Source: Aliiroseovarius sp. S1123
Lineage (GTDB): Bacteria; Pseudomonadota; Alphaproteobacteria; Rhodobacterales; Rhodobacteraceae
Reading direction: 5' to 3'
Assembly (NCBI RefSeq): GCF_023015885.1
Contig: NZ_JALKBE010000002.1
Location: 1-64,000 of the forward strand
DNA length: 64,000 bases
Shown: piece by piece, positions 33,310-41,316 of the stretch
Numbering within the stretch: position 1 is the first letter of the stretch
Layout: every line of letters begins with the position of its first letter
Translations under genes and position numbers: made by a program
The notes under the pieces: model-generated
What the model was told of the DNA's origin: nothing
Databases searched by the model: none
The model's input: only the letters and a program-made list of their open reading frames with translations

Positions 33310-35333
33310 GTGTCTCCTCCGGTGCGGATCAGGGCATCTGCAGCCACGGCGCGATCTGCCATGACCATAAGCGGGTTTACTTCAACTTCGGCCACGGGGT
33401 TGGCCATTACATAGGACTGGATTGCGTCAACCGCGTCTAGCACAGCGTCGATATCGGCGGGCAGTGCGCCCCGATACCCGGCGAGCAAGGGCGCAATTTT
33501 CAGCAGTTCGAGCGCCGTGCGGACGTGGTCGCGGCTTGCAGGCACCAGCAACGAGCGACTGTCCTTCAAGATCTCGGTCAACGTTCCCCCTGCCGCAAGT
33601 GTCAGCACATAGCCGTGTGCGGGGTCATGGGTCACACCCACAAGAAGCTCTGCCAGCACGCCGGTCAACATCTCTTCGACAAGGAAGCTGTTGGTGGGCA
33701 TTCCGCGCGCGGCGTCTGCGACGGCGTCGGCGCTGGTCAGGTTTAGCGCGACCGCCCCGGCCTCGGTCTTATGGGCGATGCCTTCGCCTTTCAGAACGAC
33801 CGGGAAGCCCAAGTCCTTGGCGGCCTCGGCGGCGGCGTCGGGCGCGGGGACACGCTGTGCGCCGGGCACCCGCAGTCCAAACGCCTCCAGCGCGGTCTTT
33901 GCGTCGGCTTCGGACAATGTCGTGCCTTCGTCCGATGGTGGCTCCAGAAACAGGGGCGTTGCCTGTGCCGGGGGCAGGTTCGCCGCCAGATCAATCGCGG
34001 CCATCGCCTCGGCCATCCCAGAAAATGGTACGATACTGCGCGTCATCAGGTTCCGCGCCACGTCTTCGGGCATCGTATCGGTAAGCGAGGCCAGAATACC
34101 CATAGGGCGCCCCGTGGCGGTCATAGTGGCCTCGACCGCATCGATCACCTTGTCCCACTCAGCACTGTCGCAACGATCTGCGCGCGGGAAGTCCAGAACC
34201 ACCAGACCGAGCGCGAGATCGTTTTGCATAAGGGCCGTGAAGGTTGCGGTCATCGCCGCCACATCGCCCCAGATATAAGTGTGATAGTCCAAAGGGTTGG
34301 CCAGCGACACCTTGGGGCCCAAAGCCGTGCGCAACCCGTCAGACTGGGCGGGTATAAGGGCAGGGAACTCGACGCGGAGCGGATGGGCCGCATCGGCGAT
34401 CAGGCTGGCCTCGCCGCCCGAGCACGAGGCCGAGGCGATCCGGTTAGAGCTGAGTGGACCGGTGACATGCAGAAGCTTCAAGGCCTCAAGAAAGGAAGAC
34501 AAGTTATCCACCTGTCCAATCCCGAGGCGCTCCAGAAGCGCGACTGCGCCAGCGTCGCTGCCGGCAAGCGACGCCGTGTGCGATATGGTGGCGGCACGGG
34601 CTTGATCGGACCGTCCGATCTTCAGCGCGACGATGGGTTTGCCAAGGTCCGCCGCCCGCCCGGCCAGCGCCTCGAACGCGCGCAGGTCGCCAATCCCTTC
34701 AATATGAAGCCCCAGAACCGAGACGCGAGGATCTTCCAAAAGCGCTTGCCCAATCTCGGCCAGGCCGGTTTGCGCCTGATTGCCCGCAGTGACCACATAG
34801 GCCACGGGAAGGCCGCGTTTCTGCATGGTCAGATTGATCGCGATGTTCGAGCTTTGGGTGATGATCGCCACGCCACTGTCGCAGCGGTTGGCGCCATGCT
34901 GGTCGGGCCAAAGTGCGGCGCCGTCCAGAAGGTTCAAAAACCCGTAGCAGTTGGGGCCGATGATCGGCATTTCCCCGGCAGCATCCAGAAGCGCCTGCTC
35001 CAGCGCTTCACCATCATGAAGCTCGGCATTGGCTTCGCGAAAGCCCGAGGCAAAGCAGATTGCGCCCCCTGCACCGACAGCAGCCAGCGCGGCAACCGCC
35101 TCGATGGTCACCTTGCGGTTTACGCCGACAAAGCTGGCGTCTGGGTCCGAGGGCAGGTCTTCGATGGACGGGTAGGCGGGTAACCCGCCGACCTCGGGTT
35201 TTGATGGGTGGACGGGCCAGATCTCGCCCTGAAAGCCCACTTTGCGGCATTGCTCGATCACGTTGGCGCACCAGAATCCACCGCCAATCACGGCGATGGA
35301 ACGCGGTCGCAGAAGCCGGTCTAGACGGCTCAT
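33306..35333 (-). CDS. ADP-forming acyl-CoA synthetase (acetate-CoA ligase family), putative betaine-acid CoA ligase
   Basis: The 675-aa protein is an NDP-forming CoA ligase. It has an N-terminal CoA-binding Rossmann domain (LLRPRSIAVIGGGFWCANVI), a succinyl-CoA-synthetase-like domain with the phospho-His context TISHTASLAGSD, and a C-terminal ATP-grasp domain (LGFPVVLKGEGIAHKTEAGA). ATG 35333, one base after the acyl-CoA dehydrogenase stop, is the natural start, since a longer reading lies inside that gene. In this operon it most likely activates gamma-butyrobetaine, crotonobetaine or carnitine as CoA thioester, replacing the AMP-forming CaiC of enterobacteria. That substrate is inferred. 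Confidence 0.87.
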   Translation of the reverse strand: MSRLDRLLRPRSIAVIGGGFWCANVIEQCRKVGFQGEIWPVHPSKPEVGGLPAYPSIEDLPSDPDASFVGVNRKVTIEAVAALAAVGAGGAICFASGFREANAELHDGEALEQALLDAAGEMPIIGPNCYGFLNLLDGAALWPDQHGANRCDSGVAIITQSSNIAINLTMQKRGLPVAYVVTAGNQAQTGLAEIGQALLEDPRVSVLGLHIEGIGDLRAFEALAGRAADLGKPIVALKIGRSDQARAATISHTASLAGSDAGAVALLERLGIGQVDNLSSFLEALKLLHVTGPLSSNRIASASCSGGEASLIADAAHPLRVEFPALIPAQSDGLRTALGPKVSLANPLDYHTYIWGDVAAMTATFTALMQNDLALGLVVLDFPRADRCDSAEWDKVIDAVEATMTATGRPMGILASLTDTMPEDVARNLMTRSIVPFSGMAEAMAAIDLAANLPPAQATPLFLEPPSDEGTTLSEADAKTALEAFGLRVPGAQRVPAPDAAAEAAKDLGFPVVLKGEGIAHKTEAGAVALNLTSADAVADAARGMPTNSFLVEEMLTGVLAELLVGVTHDPAHGYVLTLAAGGTLTEILKDSRSLLVPASRDHVRTALELLKIAPLLAGYRGALPADIDAVLDAVDAIQSYVMANPVAEVEVNPLMVMADRAVAADALIRTGGDT

Positions 35334-35334
35334 C

Positions 35335-36495
35335 TTAGGCGCCCAGCGGCCGGAACAGGTCGCGGCTGATGATGTGGCGCTGGATTTCTGATGTACCGTC
35401 CCAGATCCGTTCCACTCGGGCATCGCGCCAGAAGCGCTCAATCGGGAAGTCGTCCATCAGCCCCATGCCGCCAAAGACCTGCAGGCTGGCGTCGGTTACA
35501 CGGGCGAGCATTTCGGACGCATAAAGCTTTGCCGACGCGATTTCGCGGTTGGCGGGCAGGTTCTGGTCCAGCCGCCACGCACCCGAGAGGGTCAGCCAGT
35601 CGGCGGCGTCGATCTCGGTGATCATGTCGGCGATCTGAAAACTGACGCCCTGAAACTTGGCAATGGGCTGGCCGAATTGCTTGCGTTCAGCGGCGTAGTC
35701 CAGCGCCAGATCAAAGCAGCGTCGCGCGCGGCCCACGCAGAACGCCGCGACGGTCAAGCGCGTGGCATAGAGCCATTCGTTCATCACCGCAAAGCCACCA
35801 TCGACCTCGCCCAGAACCTGAGCGTCGGGCAGGCGGCAATTGTCGAAATCAAGTACGTAGTTCTTATAGCCACGATGGCTGACGGACTTATAGCCCTCGC
35901 GCACCTCGAAGCCCGGCGTGCCGCGGTCGACGAGGAAACAAGTGATGCGTTTTTTCGGTCCTCTGGGGGTTTCATCCACACCCGTAGCCATGAAAACAAT
36001 AAAGAAATCAGCATGTTCTGCGCCAGAAATAAAGTGCTTCGATCCGTTCAGAATCCAGTCACCCCCGTCACGCACCGCACTGGCCTTCATGCCGCGCACA
36101 TCAGATCCGGCATCCGGTTCAGTCATTGCAAGCGCATCCATCTTTTCACCCCGCACGGCGGGCAGAAGGTAGCGCTCTCGCTGGTCGCCGTCGCAGGCCA
36201 TCAAGATATTTTGAGGCCGCCCAAAGAAATGGGTCAGCGCCATCGAGCCACGCCCAAGTTCGCGTTCCACCAGCGTGAAATCGAGGTGGGACAGACCCGC
36301 ACCCCCGACTTCCTCCGGGAAGTTGCAGGCATAGAAGCCAAGGTCGACGACCTTTTGCTTGATCTCCATGCCCAGCTCATGCGGCACCTGACCGGTGCGC
36401 TCGACCTCGGCCTCAAACGGATAGATTTCGTTTTCCACGAAAGACCGCACGGTCGAGACGATCATTTCCTGTTCGTCGGACAATCCGAAATGCAT
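35335..36495 (-). CDS. acyl-CoA dehydrogenase, putative gamma-butyrobetainyl-CoA dehydrogenase
   Basis: The 386-aa enzyme has the ACAD fold: [37 protein letters not shown] and a C-terminal IWDGTSEIQRHIISRDLF. At the catalytic base position the usual Glu of Y/W-E-G-T is Asp (WDGT). Expected reaction here is gamma-butyrobetainyl-CoA to crotonobetainyl-CoA with electrons to ETF. The start overlaps the upstream dehydrogenase stop by one base and the stop lies one base from the ligase start, so the operon is tightly packed. Confidence 0.87.
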   Translation of the reverse strand: MHFGLSDEQEMIVSTVRSFVENEIYPFEAEVERTGQVPHELGMEIKQKVVDLGFYACNFPEEVGGAGLSHLDFTLVERELGRGSMALTHFFGRPQNILMACDGDQRERYLLPAVRGEKMDALAMTEPDAGSDVRGMKASAVRDGGDWILNGSKHFISGAEHADFFIVFMATGVDETPRGPKKRITCFLVDRGTPGFEVREGYKSVSHRGYKNYVLDFDNCRLPDAQVLGEVDGGFAVMNEWLYATRLTVAAFCVGRARRCFDLALDYAAERKQFGQPIAKFQGVSFQIADMITEIDAADWLTLSGAWRLDQNLPANREIASAKLYASEMLARVTDASLQVFGGMGLMDDFPIERFWRDARVERIWDGTSEIQRHIISRDLFRPLGA

Positions 36496-37889
36496 CAGGC
36501 GTCTCCTTTGGCGTGCAGTTTGGCAAGCGCCTCGACCCGTGCTTCGACGGCGGGGGCTGGCGGGCAGGATTTGCGGGTGTTCAGGTCCACGTGCAGCAGG
36601 AACTGGTCGCAGGTGGCCAGCAGGCCGTCATCTGATCTGCGTTTCATTTCGTGCCACAGACGCAGTTTCTTGCCTTCACCAAGGGTGACGGTCGTATCCA
36701 CATAGACCGCTTCGCCCGCATGGCATTCATCAATGTATTTGATGTTGGTTTCCGCCGTGAAATAGCTGAGGCCCGAGGCAATATAGTCGGGATCCGCGCC
36801 CACATGGATCATGATACGGTCAGCGGCGTCCGAGAAGATCTGTCCATAGCGCCCTTCGTTCATATGGCCGTTGTAGTCGGTCCAATCGATCGGCACGTCA
36901 CGGGCGACAGTGCGCATCGGGGTCTCGTCAGACATAGCAGGCCACAGACCCCCTTCGTGTTCACGGATCACGCGACCCGCGCCAGAGCCATCACCACGGG
37001 CTTTCAAAGCACGCAGCATGGACACAAGGTTGTCATCGCGCAGGCGCTCCAACTCGCGGATCGACAAGTGGCCGGATTGGGCGTCTGACTGGCCCGCGAT
37101 CAGGTCCACCAGCTCGTCCGTGAATTCGGGCACGTCCATCAGTTTGGTCCAGGGCCACGACAGGCAGGGGCCAAACTGCGCCATGAAGTGCTTCATACCT
37201 GCTTCGCCACCGGCCACACGGTAGGTTTCAAACAGCCCCATCTGCGCCCAGCGAAGGCCAAAGCCCATGCGGATCGCCTCGTCGATTTCCTCGGTGGTGG
37301 CGATGCCGTCTTTGACCAGCCACAGCGCCTCGCGCCAGACGGCTTCAAGGAAGCGGTCGGCGATGTGGGCGTCGATTTCTTTGCGAACCTTCAGGGGGTA
37401 CATCCCGATGCCGCCTAGGATGTTGGCTGCGCGGGTGCAGGTTTCTGCGTCGCCAACCAATTCGATCAACGGCAGAAGATAGACCGGGTTGAACGGGTGG
37501 GCAACAATCGCGCGTGCGCCTTTTTCGTTCAATTCCGAAGGCTTGAAGCCCGAAGTTGATGAGCCGATGATGGCCGTTAGGGGGGCCAGTTCCATCAGGC
37601 TCGCGTGTACCTTGTGCTTCAGATCAAGCCGTTCGGGCACGCTTTCCTGCACCCAGTCCGCATCTGCTACCGCCTCGGCCAGATCAGCGTGATAGGTAAG
37701 TCTTCCTTCTGTCGGCAGCGCCGTTTCATAAAGCCCTGGAAGCGCGCGGCGTGCGTTCAACAGAACTTCGTTGATTTTACGTTCAGCCTCGGGGTCGGGG
37801 TCGAACACGGCGACGTCCCAACCGTTCAAAAGGAAGCGCGCGGCCCATCCGCCGCCGATCACGCCACCGCCAATAATCGCTGCTTTCAT
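36495..37889 (-). CDS. lcdH: L-carnitine dehydrogenase fused to a hotdog thioesterase
   Basis: This 464-aa fusion has two parts. Residues ~1-315 are a 3-hydroxyacyl-CoA dehydrogenase-like L-carnitine dehydrogenase with NAD motif GGGVIGGG (7-14), SSTSGFKPSEL and AHPFNPVYLLPLIELVG. Residues ~330-455 are a 4HBT-type hotdog thioesterase with DWTDYNGHMNEGRYGQIF. The first oxidises L-carnitine to 3-dehydrocarnitine, while the second can hydrolyse the betainyl-CoA made by the BKACE enzyme (CdhB role). The same fusion is known in some rhizobial relatives, whereas pseudomonads carry separate genes. It lies 6 nt downstream of the SDR gene. Confidence 0.92.
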   Translation of the reverse strand: MKAAIIGGGVIGGGWAARFLLNGWDVAVFDPDPEAERKINEVLLNARRALPGLYETALPTEGRLTYHADLAEAVADADWVQESVPERLDLKHKVHASLMELAPLTAIIGSSTSGFKPSELNEKGARAIVAHPFNPVYLLPLIELVGDAETCTRAANILGGIGMYPLKVRKEIDAHIADRFLEAVWREALWLVKDGIATTEEIDEAIRMGFGLRWAQMGLFETYRVAGGEAGMKHFMAQFGPCLSWPWTKLMDVPEFTDELVDLIAGQSDAQSGHLSIRELERLRDDNLVSMLRALKARGDGSGAGRVIREHEGGLWPAMSDETPMRTVARDVPIDWTDYNGHMNEGRYGQIFSDAADRIMIHVGADPDYIASGLSYFTAETNIKYIDECHAGEAVYVDTTVTLGEGKKLRLWHEMKRRSDDGLLATCDQFLLHVDLNTRKSCPPAPAVEARVEALAKLHAKGDA

Positions 37890-37895
37890 TGTCGT

Positions 37896-38672
37896 CTATC
37901 CTACCAAGCTTTCTGTATGTCCATCGACGGCCAAGGCCTGACCTGAGACCTTGGAGCTGGCGTCCGACGCCAAGAAAAGCGCCGTGTCTGCCAAATCGTC
38001 TGCCGTGACCCAAGTTTTCATCGCCACGCCCGTGACATAGCGTTTGCGCAATTCTTCCGGGTCCAGCCCGTGTGCCTTGGCCTCGCGGGTGATAACCCGT
38101 TCCATGCGCGGGCCTTCGACGGCACCCGGGCACAGCGCATTGACGCGGACTCCGTAAGGGCCGAGCTCAGACGCCAGCGTTTTCATCAATCCAATCACGC
38201 CCCATTTCGCCGTCGCATAGGGCGAGCGCATCGGATATCCCCACAGTCCCGCCGTGGACGAGGTCAGAAGCATGCTGCCGCTGCCTTGTTCCTTCATATG
38301 ACGTGCTGCCCATCCACAGGCCAGAAACGCGCCGTCCAGATTGGCCGAAAGGCAGGCGCGCCAATCGTCCAGTGACAGGTCTTCGATCGGACCAGCCGGA
38401 CCGCCGGTGCCCGCATTGGCGCAGAGCATGTCAACGCCGCCCCAGTCACTATCGAGCTGGTCAAACAGCACTTGCATCTCGTCCGGCTGGGTCACATTAG
38501 CCGCGACCGAGATCACGCCGGGCAGGGCGCTTGCGGTGTCCTCCAATGCCTTGGCGTCGATATCACAAATCGCAACCGTCGCGCCTTCGGCGTGGAAGCG
38601 GCGGGCAAAGCAGGCGCCAATACCGCTGCCGCCCGCCGTGATCAGAACACGCTTTCCTTCAAGCCCGTTCAT
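37896..38672 (-). CDS. short-chain dehydrogenase/reductase
   Basis: The 258-aa classical SDR has the TAGGSGIG cofactor motif (residues 12-19), NAG (CANAGTGG), catalytic Ser in LLTSSTAGL and YxxxK in YATAKWGV. The acidic residue after beta-2 (CDIDAKAL) favours NAD. It is second in the operon, overlapping the BKACE stop by 4 nt. Its job in betaine catabolism is unclear. Reduction or oxidation of a 3-hydroxy acid such as acetoacetate/3-hydroxybutyrate is possible, because the BKACE step can release acetoacetate. Confidence 0.88.
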   Translation of the reverse strand: MNGLEGKRVLITAGGSGIGACFARRFHAEGATVAICDIDAKALEDTASALPGVISVAANVTQPDEMQVLFDQLDSDWGGVDMLCANAGTGGPAGPIEDLSLDDWRACLSANLDGAFLACGWAARHMKEQGSGSMLLTSSTAGLWGYPMRSPYATAKWGVIGLMKTLASELGPYGVRVNALCPGAVEGPRMERVITREAKAHGLDPEELRKRYVTGVAMKTWVTADDLADTALFLASDASSKVSGQALAVDGHTESLVG

Positions 38673-39580
38673 ACAGGCGCCCTTTTCACCAGACCCAGCT
38701 TTTCACGCACTTCGGCGGGGCCGATGATCCGGGCACCCATGCCCTCGATCACGCCGCGGGCGCGCTCGACCAGTTGTGCGTTGGTGGCCAACACGCCCTT
38801 GTCGAGCCACAGGTTGTCTTCCAGCCCGACGCGCACATTGCCACCAGCCAGAACCGAGGCGGCCACATAGGCCATCTGATTGCGTCCCAGTCCGAAGGCC
38901 GAGAAGGTCCAGTCGTCCGGCACATTGTTCACCATCGCCATGAAGGTATTCAGATCATCCGGCGCCCCCCACGGCACGCCCATGCACAGCTGAACAAGGG
39001 CGTTGGGTTCCAAAACCCCTTCCTTCACCAGCTCTTTGGCGAACCAAAGATGGCCGGTGTCGAAGGCCTCGATTTCGGGCTTCACGCCTAGATCGGTCAT
39101 CATCTGCCCCATGGCGCGCAACATGCCGGGGGTGTTGGTCATCACATAATCCGCTTCTGCGAAGTTCATCGTGCCGCAATCCAGCGTACAAATTTCGGGC
39201 AGACACTCGGCCACGTGGGCGACGCGTTCCGCTGCACCCACCATATCTGTTCCGGCCTCATTCACCGGGAAAGGGGCTTCGGTTGGGCCGAAGACGATGT
39301 CGCCGCCCATCCCGGCGGTCAGATTCAGAACGACGTCTACATCAGCGCCACGAATACGGTCTGTGACCTCGCGGTATAGCTTCAGATCACGCGAGGGCGC
39401 GCCGGTCTCGGGATCGCGCACGTGGCAGTGCACAACAGCGGCGCCCGCCTTGGCGGCTGCGATGGCGCTGTCGGCGATTTCCTTCGGGCTGCGCGGCACA
39501 TGGGGTGAGCGATCTTGTGTCGAGCCCGAGCCGGTCACGGCGCAGGTGATGAAAACGTCTCGGTTCATGGCAAGCGGCAT
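38669..39580 (-). CDS. cdhC: beta-keto acid cleavage enzyme (BKACE), probably 3-dehydrocarnitine cleavage
   Basis: The 303-aa BKACE/DUF849 protein has the metal-binding VVHCHVRDPETG, the FITCAVTGSG opening strand, and DCGTMNFAEADYVMTNTP. Family members condense a beta-keto acid with acetyl-CoA and split it. With 3-dehydrocarnitine this gives betainyl-CoA and acetoacetate. Assignment to dehydrocarnitine rests on the co-transcribed carnitine dehydrogenase-thioesterase. AGGAGG 7 nt upstream supports ATG 39580 as the start. It is the first gene of the operon, divergent from the GlxA-type activator. Confidence 0.9.
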   Translation of the reverse strand: MPLAMNRDVFITCAVTGSGSTQDRSPHVPRSPKEIADSAIAAAKAGAAVVHCHVRDPETGAPSRDLKLYREVTDRIRGADVDVVLNLTAGMGGDIVFGPTEAPFPVNEAGTDMVGAAERVAHVAECLPEICTLDCGTMNFAEADYVMTNTPGMLRAMGQMMTDLGVKPEIEAFDTGHLWFAKELVKEGVLEPNALVQLCMGVPWGAPDDLNTFMAMVNNVPDDWTFSAFGLGRNQMAYVAASVLAGGNVRVGLEDNLWLDKGVLATNAQLVERARGVIEGMGARIIGPAEVREKLGLVKRAPV

Positions 39581-39595
39581 CCTGTTTCCTCCTGA

Positions 39596-39652
39596 TGCGG
39601 AATTTCACCTGTTCATCACAGGGGGAATTGACGGATGTTTCTGTGCGGAATT
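39596..39652. promoter_or_regulatory. direct repeat in the BKACE-cdhR divergent promoter
   Basis: TGCGGAATT occurs at 39596-39604 and again at 39644-39652, 48 bp apart, in the 82-nt divergent region. AraC/GlxA regulators bind direct repeats, so these could be half-sites. However, the first copy lies close to the BKACE ribosome binding site and chance occurrence cannot be excluded. Confidence 0.35.
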
Positions 39653-39662
39653 AGATGTAAGT

Positions 39663-40637
39663 ATGCAGATTTGGTCAAAATCCGACTCCAGAACGCGTGA
39701 AATTGCGTTTCTCCTGTTCGACAGGTTCTCGAACCTCGCGCTTGCAAACCTGTTGGAGCCGCTGCGCGCAACCAACACGCTGTTGGGGCGCGAGGCGTAC
39801 CGCTGGCGCATTGTGACACCGGATGATGAGGTGGCGCATACCTCAAGCGGTTTGCCGATTATGCCCACGGCGCGTTTGGTCGATATTGACAAGGGGGACG
39901 TGGTTTATGCTGTGGCCAGTTATGACCATGTTCGCCACGCAACTGCGCAGACACGCAAGGTTCTACGCGGATTGGCCGGGCGTTTCTCATCCGTGGCAGG
40001 GGTGGATGCCGGGTGCTGGCTGTTAGGGGCGGCAGGGCTTCTGGATGGGTATCGTGCAACCATTCACTTTGATCTACAGGATGCCTTTGCCGAACACTTC
40101 ACCGAAATCGAGGTCGAGCGGGCGCGATGGTTGCAGGATCGCGACAGGATTACCTGCAGCGGGGGGATGGCGGCGTATGAGCTGACCTGCGAGTTGATCG
40201 GGCAGGATCACGGAGCTGCCATTTTGCTAGAGATCAACCAGATGTTCATGTCCGAGAACGCCACCGCGCCACAGATCGTCGCGCGTGCACGTTCGGATCG
40301 CCGTGTGGACACATGCTTGCGCGCGATGGAAGCCAATATCGAGGCCCCGCTGACCATTCCTGCTTTGGCGCGACTGTCGGGCTGTCGGCAACGCGATCTC
40401 GAGGCGCGTTTCGAACGCCACTTCGGAGCATCACCCCGCAAGGTCTATCGACGCCTGCGCCTGAATGCGGCGCGGCGGATGTTGGAAGCAGGCGGATTGT
40501 CGGTTGCGGAAGTATCGCTTCGATCAGGATACGCGGATGCCAGCGCCTTTGCCCGAGCGTTCCGGCAAGAGTTCGGTTTGACGCCTTTGGCGGTTGCACG
40601 CGGCGAACTGGTCAGGGCAGGGGTGTCACGCCGATGA
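39663..40637 (+). CDS. cdhR: GlxA/CdhR-type AraC-family activator
   Basis: The 324-aa regulator has an N-terminal DJ-1/PfpI (GATase1-like) domain (residues ~10-190; FLLFDRFSNLALANLLEPLR, AGVDAGCWLLGAAGLLDGY). A C-terminal pair of AraC helix-turn-helices follows (~225-320; IPALARLSGCRQRDLEARF, VSLRSGYADASAFARAFRQE). CdhR and GbdR, which control carnitine and betaine catabolism in Pseudomonas, have this architecture. Divergence from the carnitine operon supports a CdhR role. ATG 39663 is chosen because the longer reading runs backward through the BKACE gene. The 3' end overlaps the convergent nnrU by 26 nt. Confidence 0.88.
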   Translation: MQIWSKSDSRTREIAFLLFDRFSNLALANLLEPLRATNTLLGREAYRWRIVTPDDEVAHTSSGLPIMPTARLVDIDKGDVVYAVASYDHVRHATAQTRKVLRGLAGRFSSVAGVDAGCWLLGAAGLLDGYRATIHFDLQDAFAEHFTEIEVERARWLQDRDRITCSGGMAAYELTCELIGQDHGAAILLEINQMFMSENATAPQIVARARSDRRVDTCLRAMEANIEAPLTIPALARLSGCRQRDLEARFERHFGASPRKVYRRLRLNAARRMLEAGGLSVAEVSLRSGYADASAFARAFRQEFGLTPLAVARGELVRAGVSRR

Positions 40638-41268
40638 TCGCGCTGTGAAAGTGTATGAGCAGAAGATACACGAAGATGCCAATGCAGACGCGCCCCAGAC
40701 CTGATCTGGTGAAGCTGACGTCACGCTGCGTGTTCGCCAAGTGTTGCCAGTTCTCGAGGCCCAGAAGTCTTTGATTGCGTCTGTCAATGATCCGCATGCC
40801 AAGGGCTGAAAACCCCGCGAAGATCCCAAACAGGATCACATGTGCCAGATTGCCATTAGGTACCAGATGCCCCAGCGCCCAGATCAGAAGCGCGACTAAA
40901 AGAGGGTGGCGCATCCAGCCCACGATGCCGGGGGCTTGCGGGTCAAACTTGTGATTGTCCCGCCCTCCGAAAGACAGCGGGTTGGGGCGCGCGATGGCGA
41001 GCGCAACGATGGTGACGGAAACCGCCATCGTCAGAAGCGTCACGTGGTTTTGCCAGGGTGCCCAGGGCCATAGCACGACAATTGGGGCGCGACCGGATGC
41101 GTGGATCACGAAGCCAAGGGCTGCGATGGACAGCATTGAATAGCCAAGCGTGAAGCCGCGCGCGCCCAGATGAGCGACGACCCTAGCCTTGTTCGCGGGG
41201 CGCACGGGGATCGAATGCGTCAGAAAAAACACAAGGATCGCAAAGATGTAGATGGCCCAATCCAGCAT
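40612..41268 (-). CDS. nnrU: NnrU family membrane protein
   Basis: The 218-aa protein has about six transmembrane helices. NnrU-family features are THSIPVRP near the N-terminus, HASGRAPIVVLWPWAPWQNH, IARPNPLSFGG and the isoprenylcysteine-methyltransferase-like GIVGWMRHPLLVALLIWALGH. NnrU is associated with NO metabolism in Rhodobacter, with no defined biochemical function. Here it is 17 kb from the nor-nos island and has no Nnr/Dnr box in its short upstream region. GGAGG lies upstream of ATG 41268. Confidence 0.88.
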   Translation of the reverse strand: MLDWAIYIFAILVFFLTHSIPVRPANKARVVAHLGARGFTLGYSMLSIAALGFVIHASGRAPIVVLWPWAPWQNHVTLLTMAVSVTIVALAIARPNPLSFGGRDNHKFDPQAPGIVGWMRHPLLVALLIWALGHLVPNGNLAHVILFGIFAGFSALGMRIIDRRNQRLLGLENWQHLANTQRDVSFTRSGLGRVCIGIFVYLLLIHFHSAIIGVTPLP

Positions 41269-41316
41269 GGATGCCTCCGGGGTCGTTCAGAATAGACGCG
41301 TCATACCCAAACCGGC

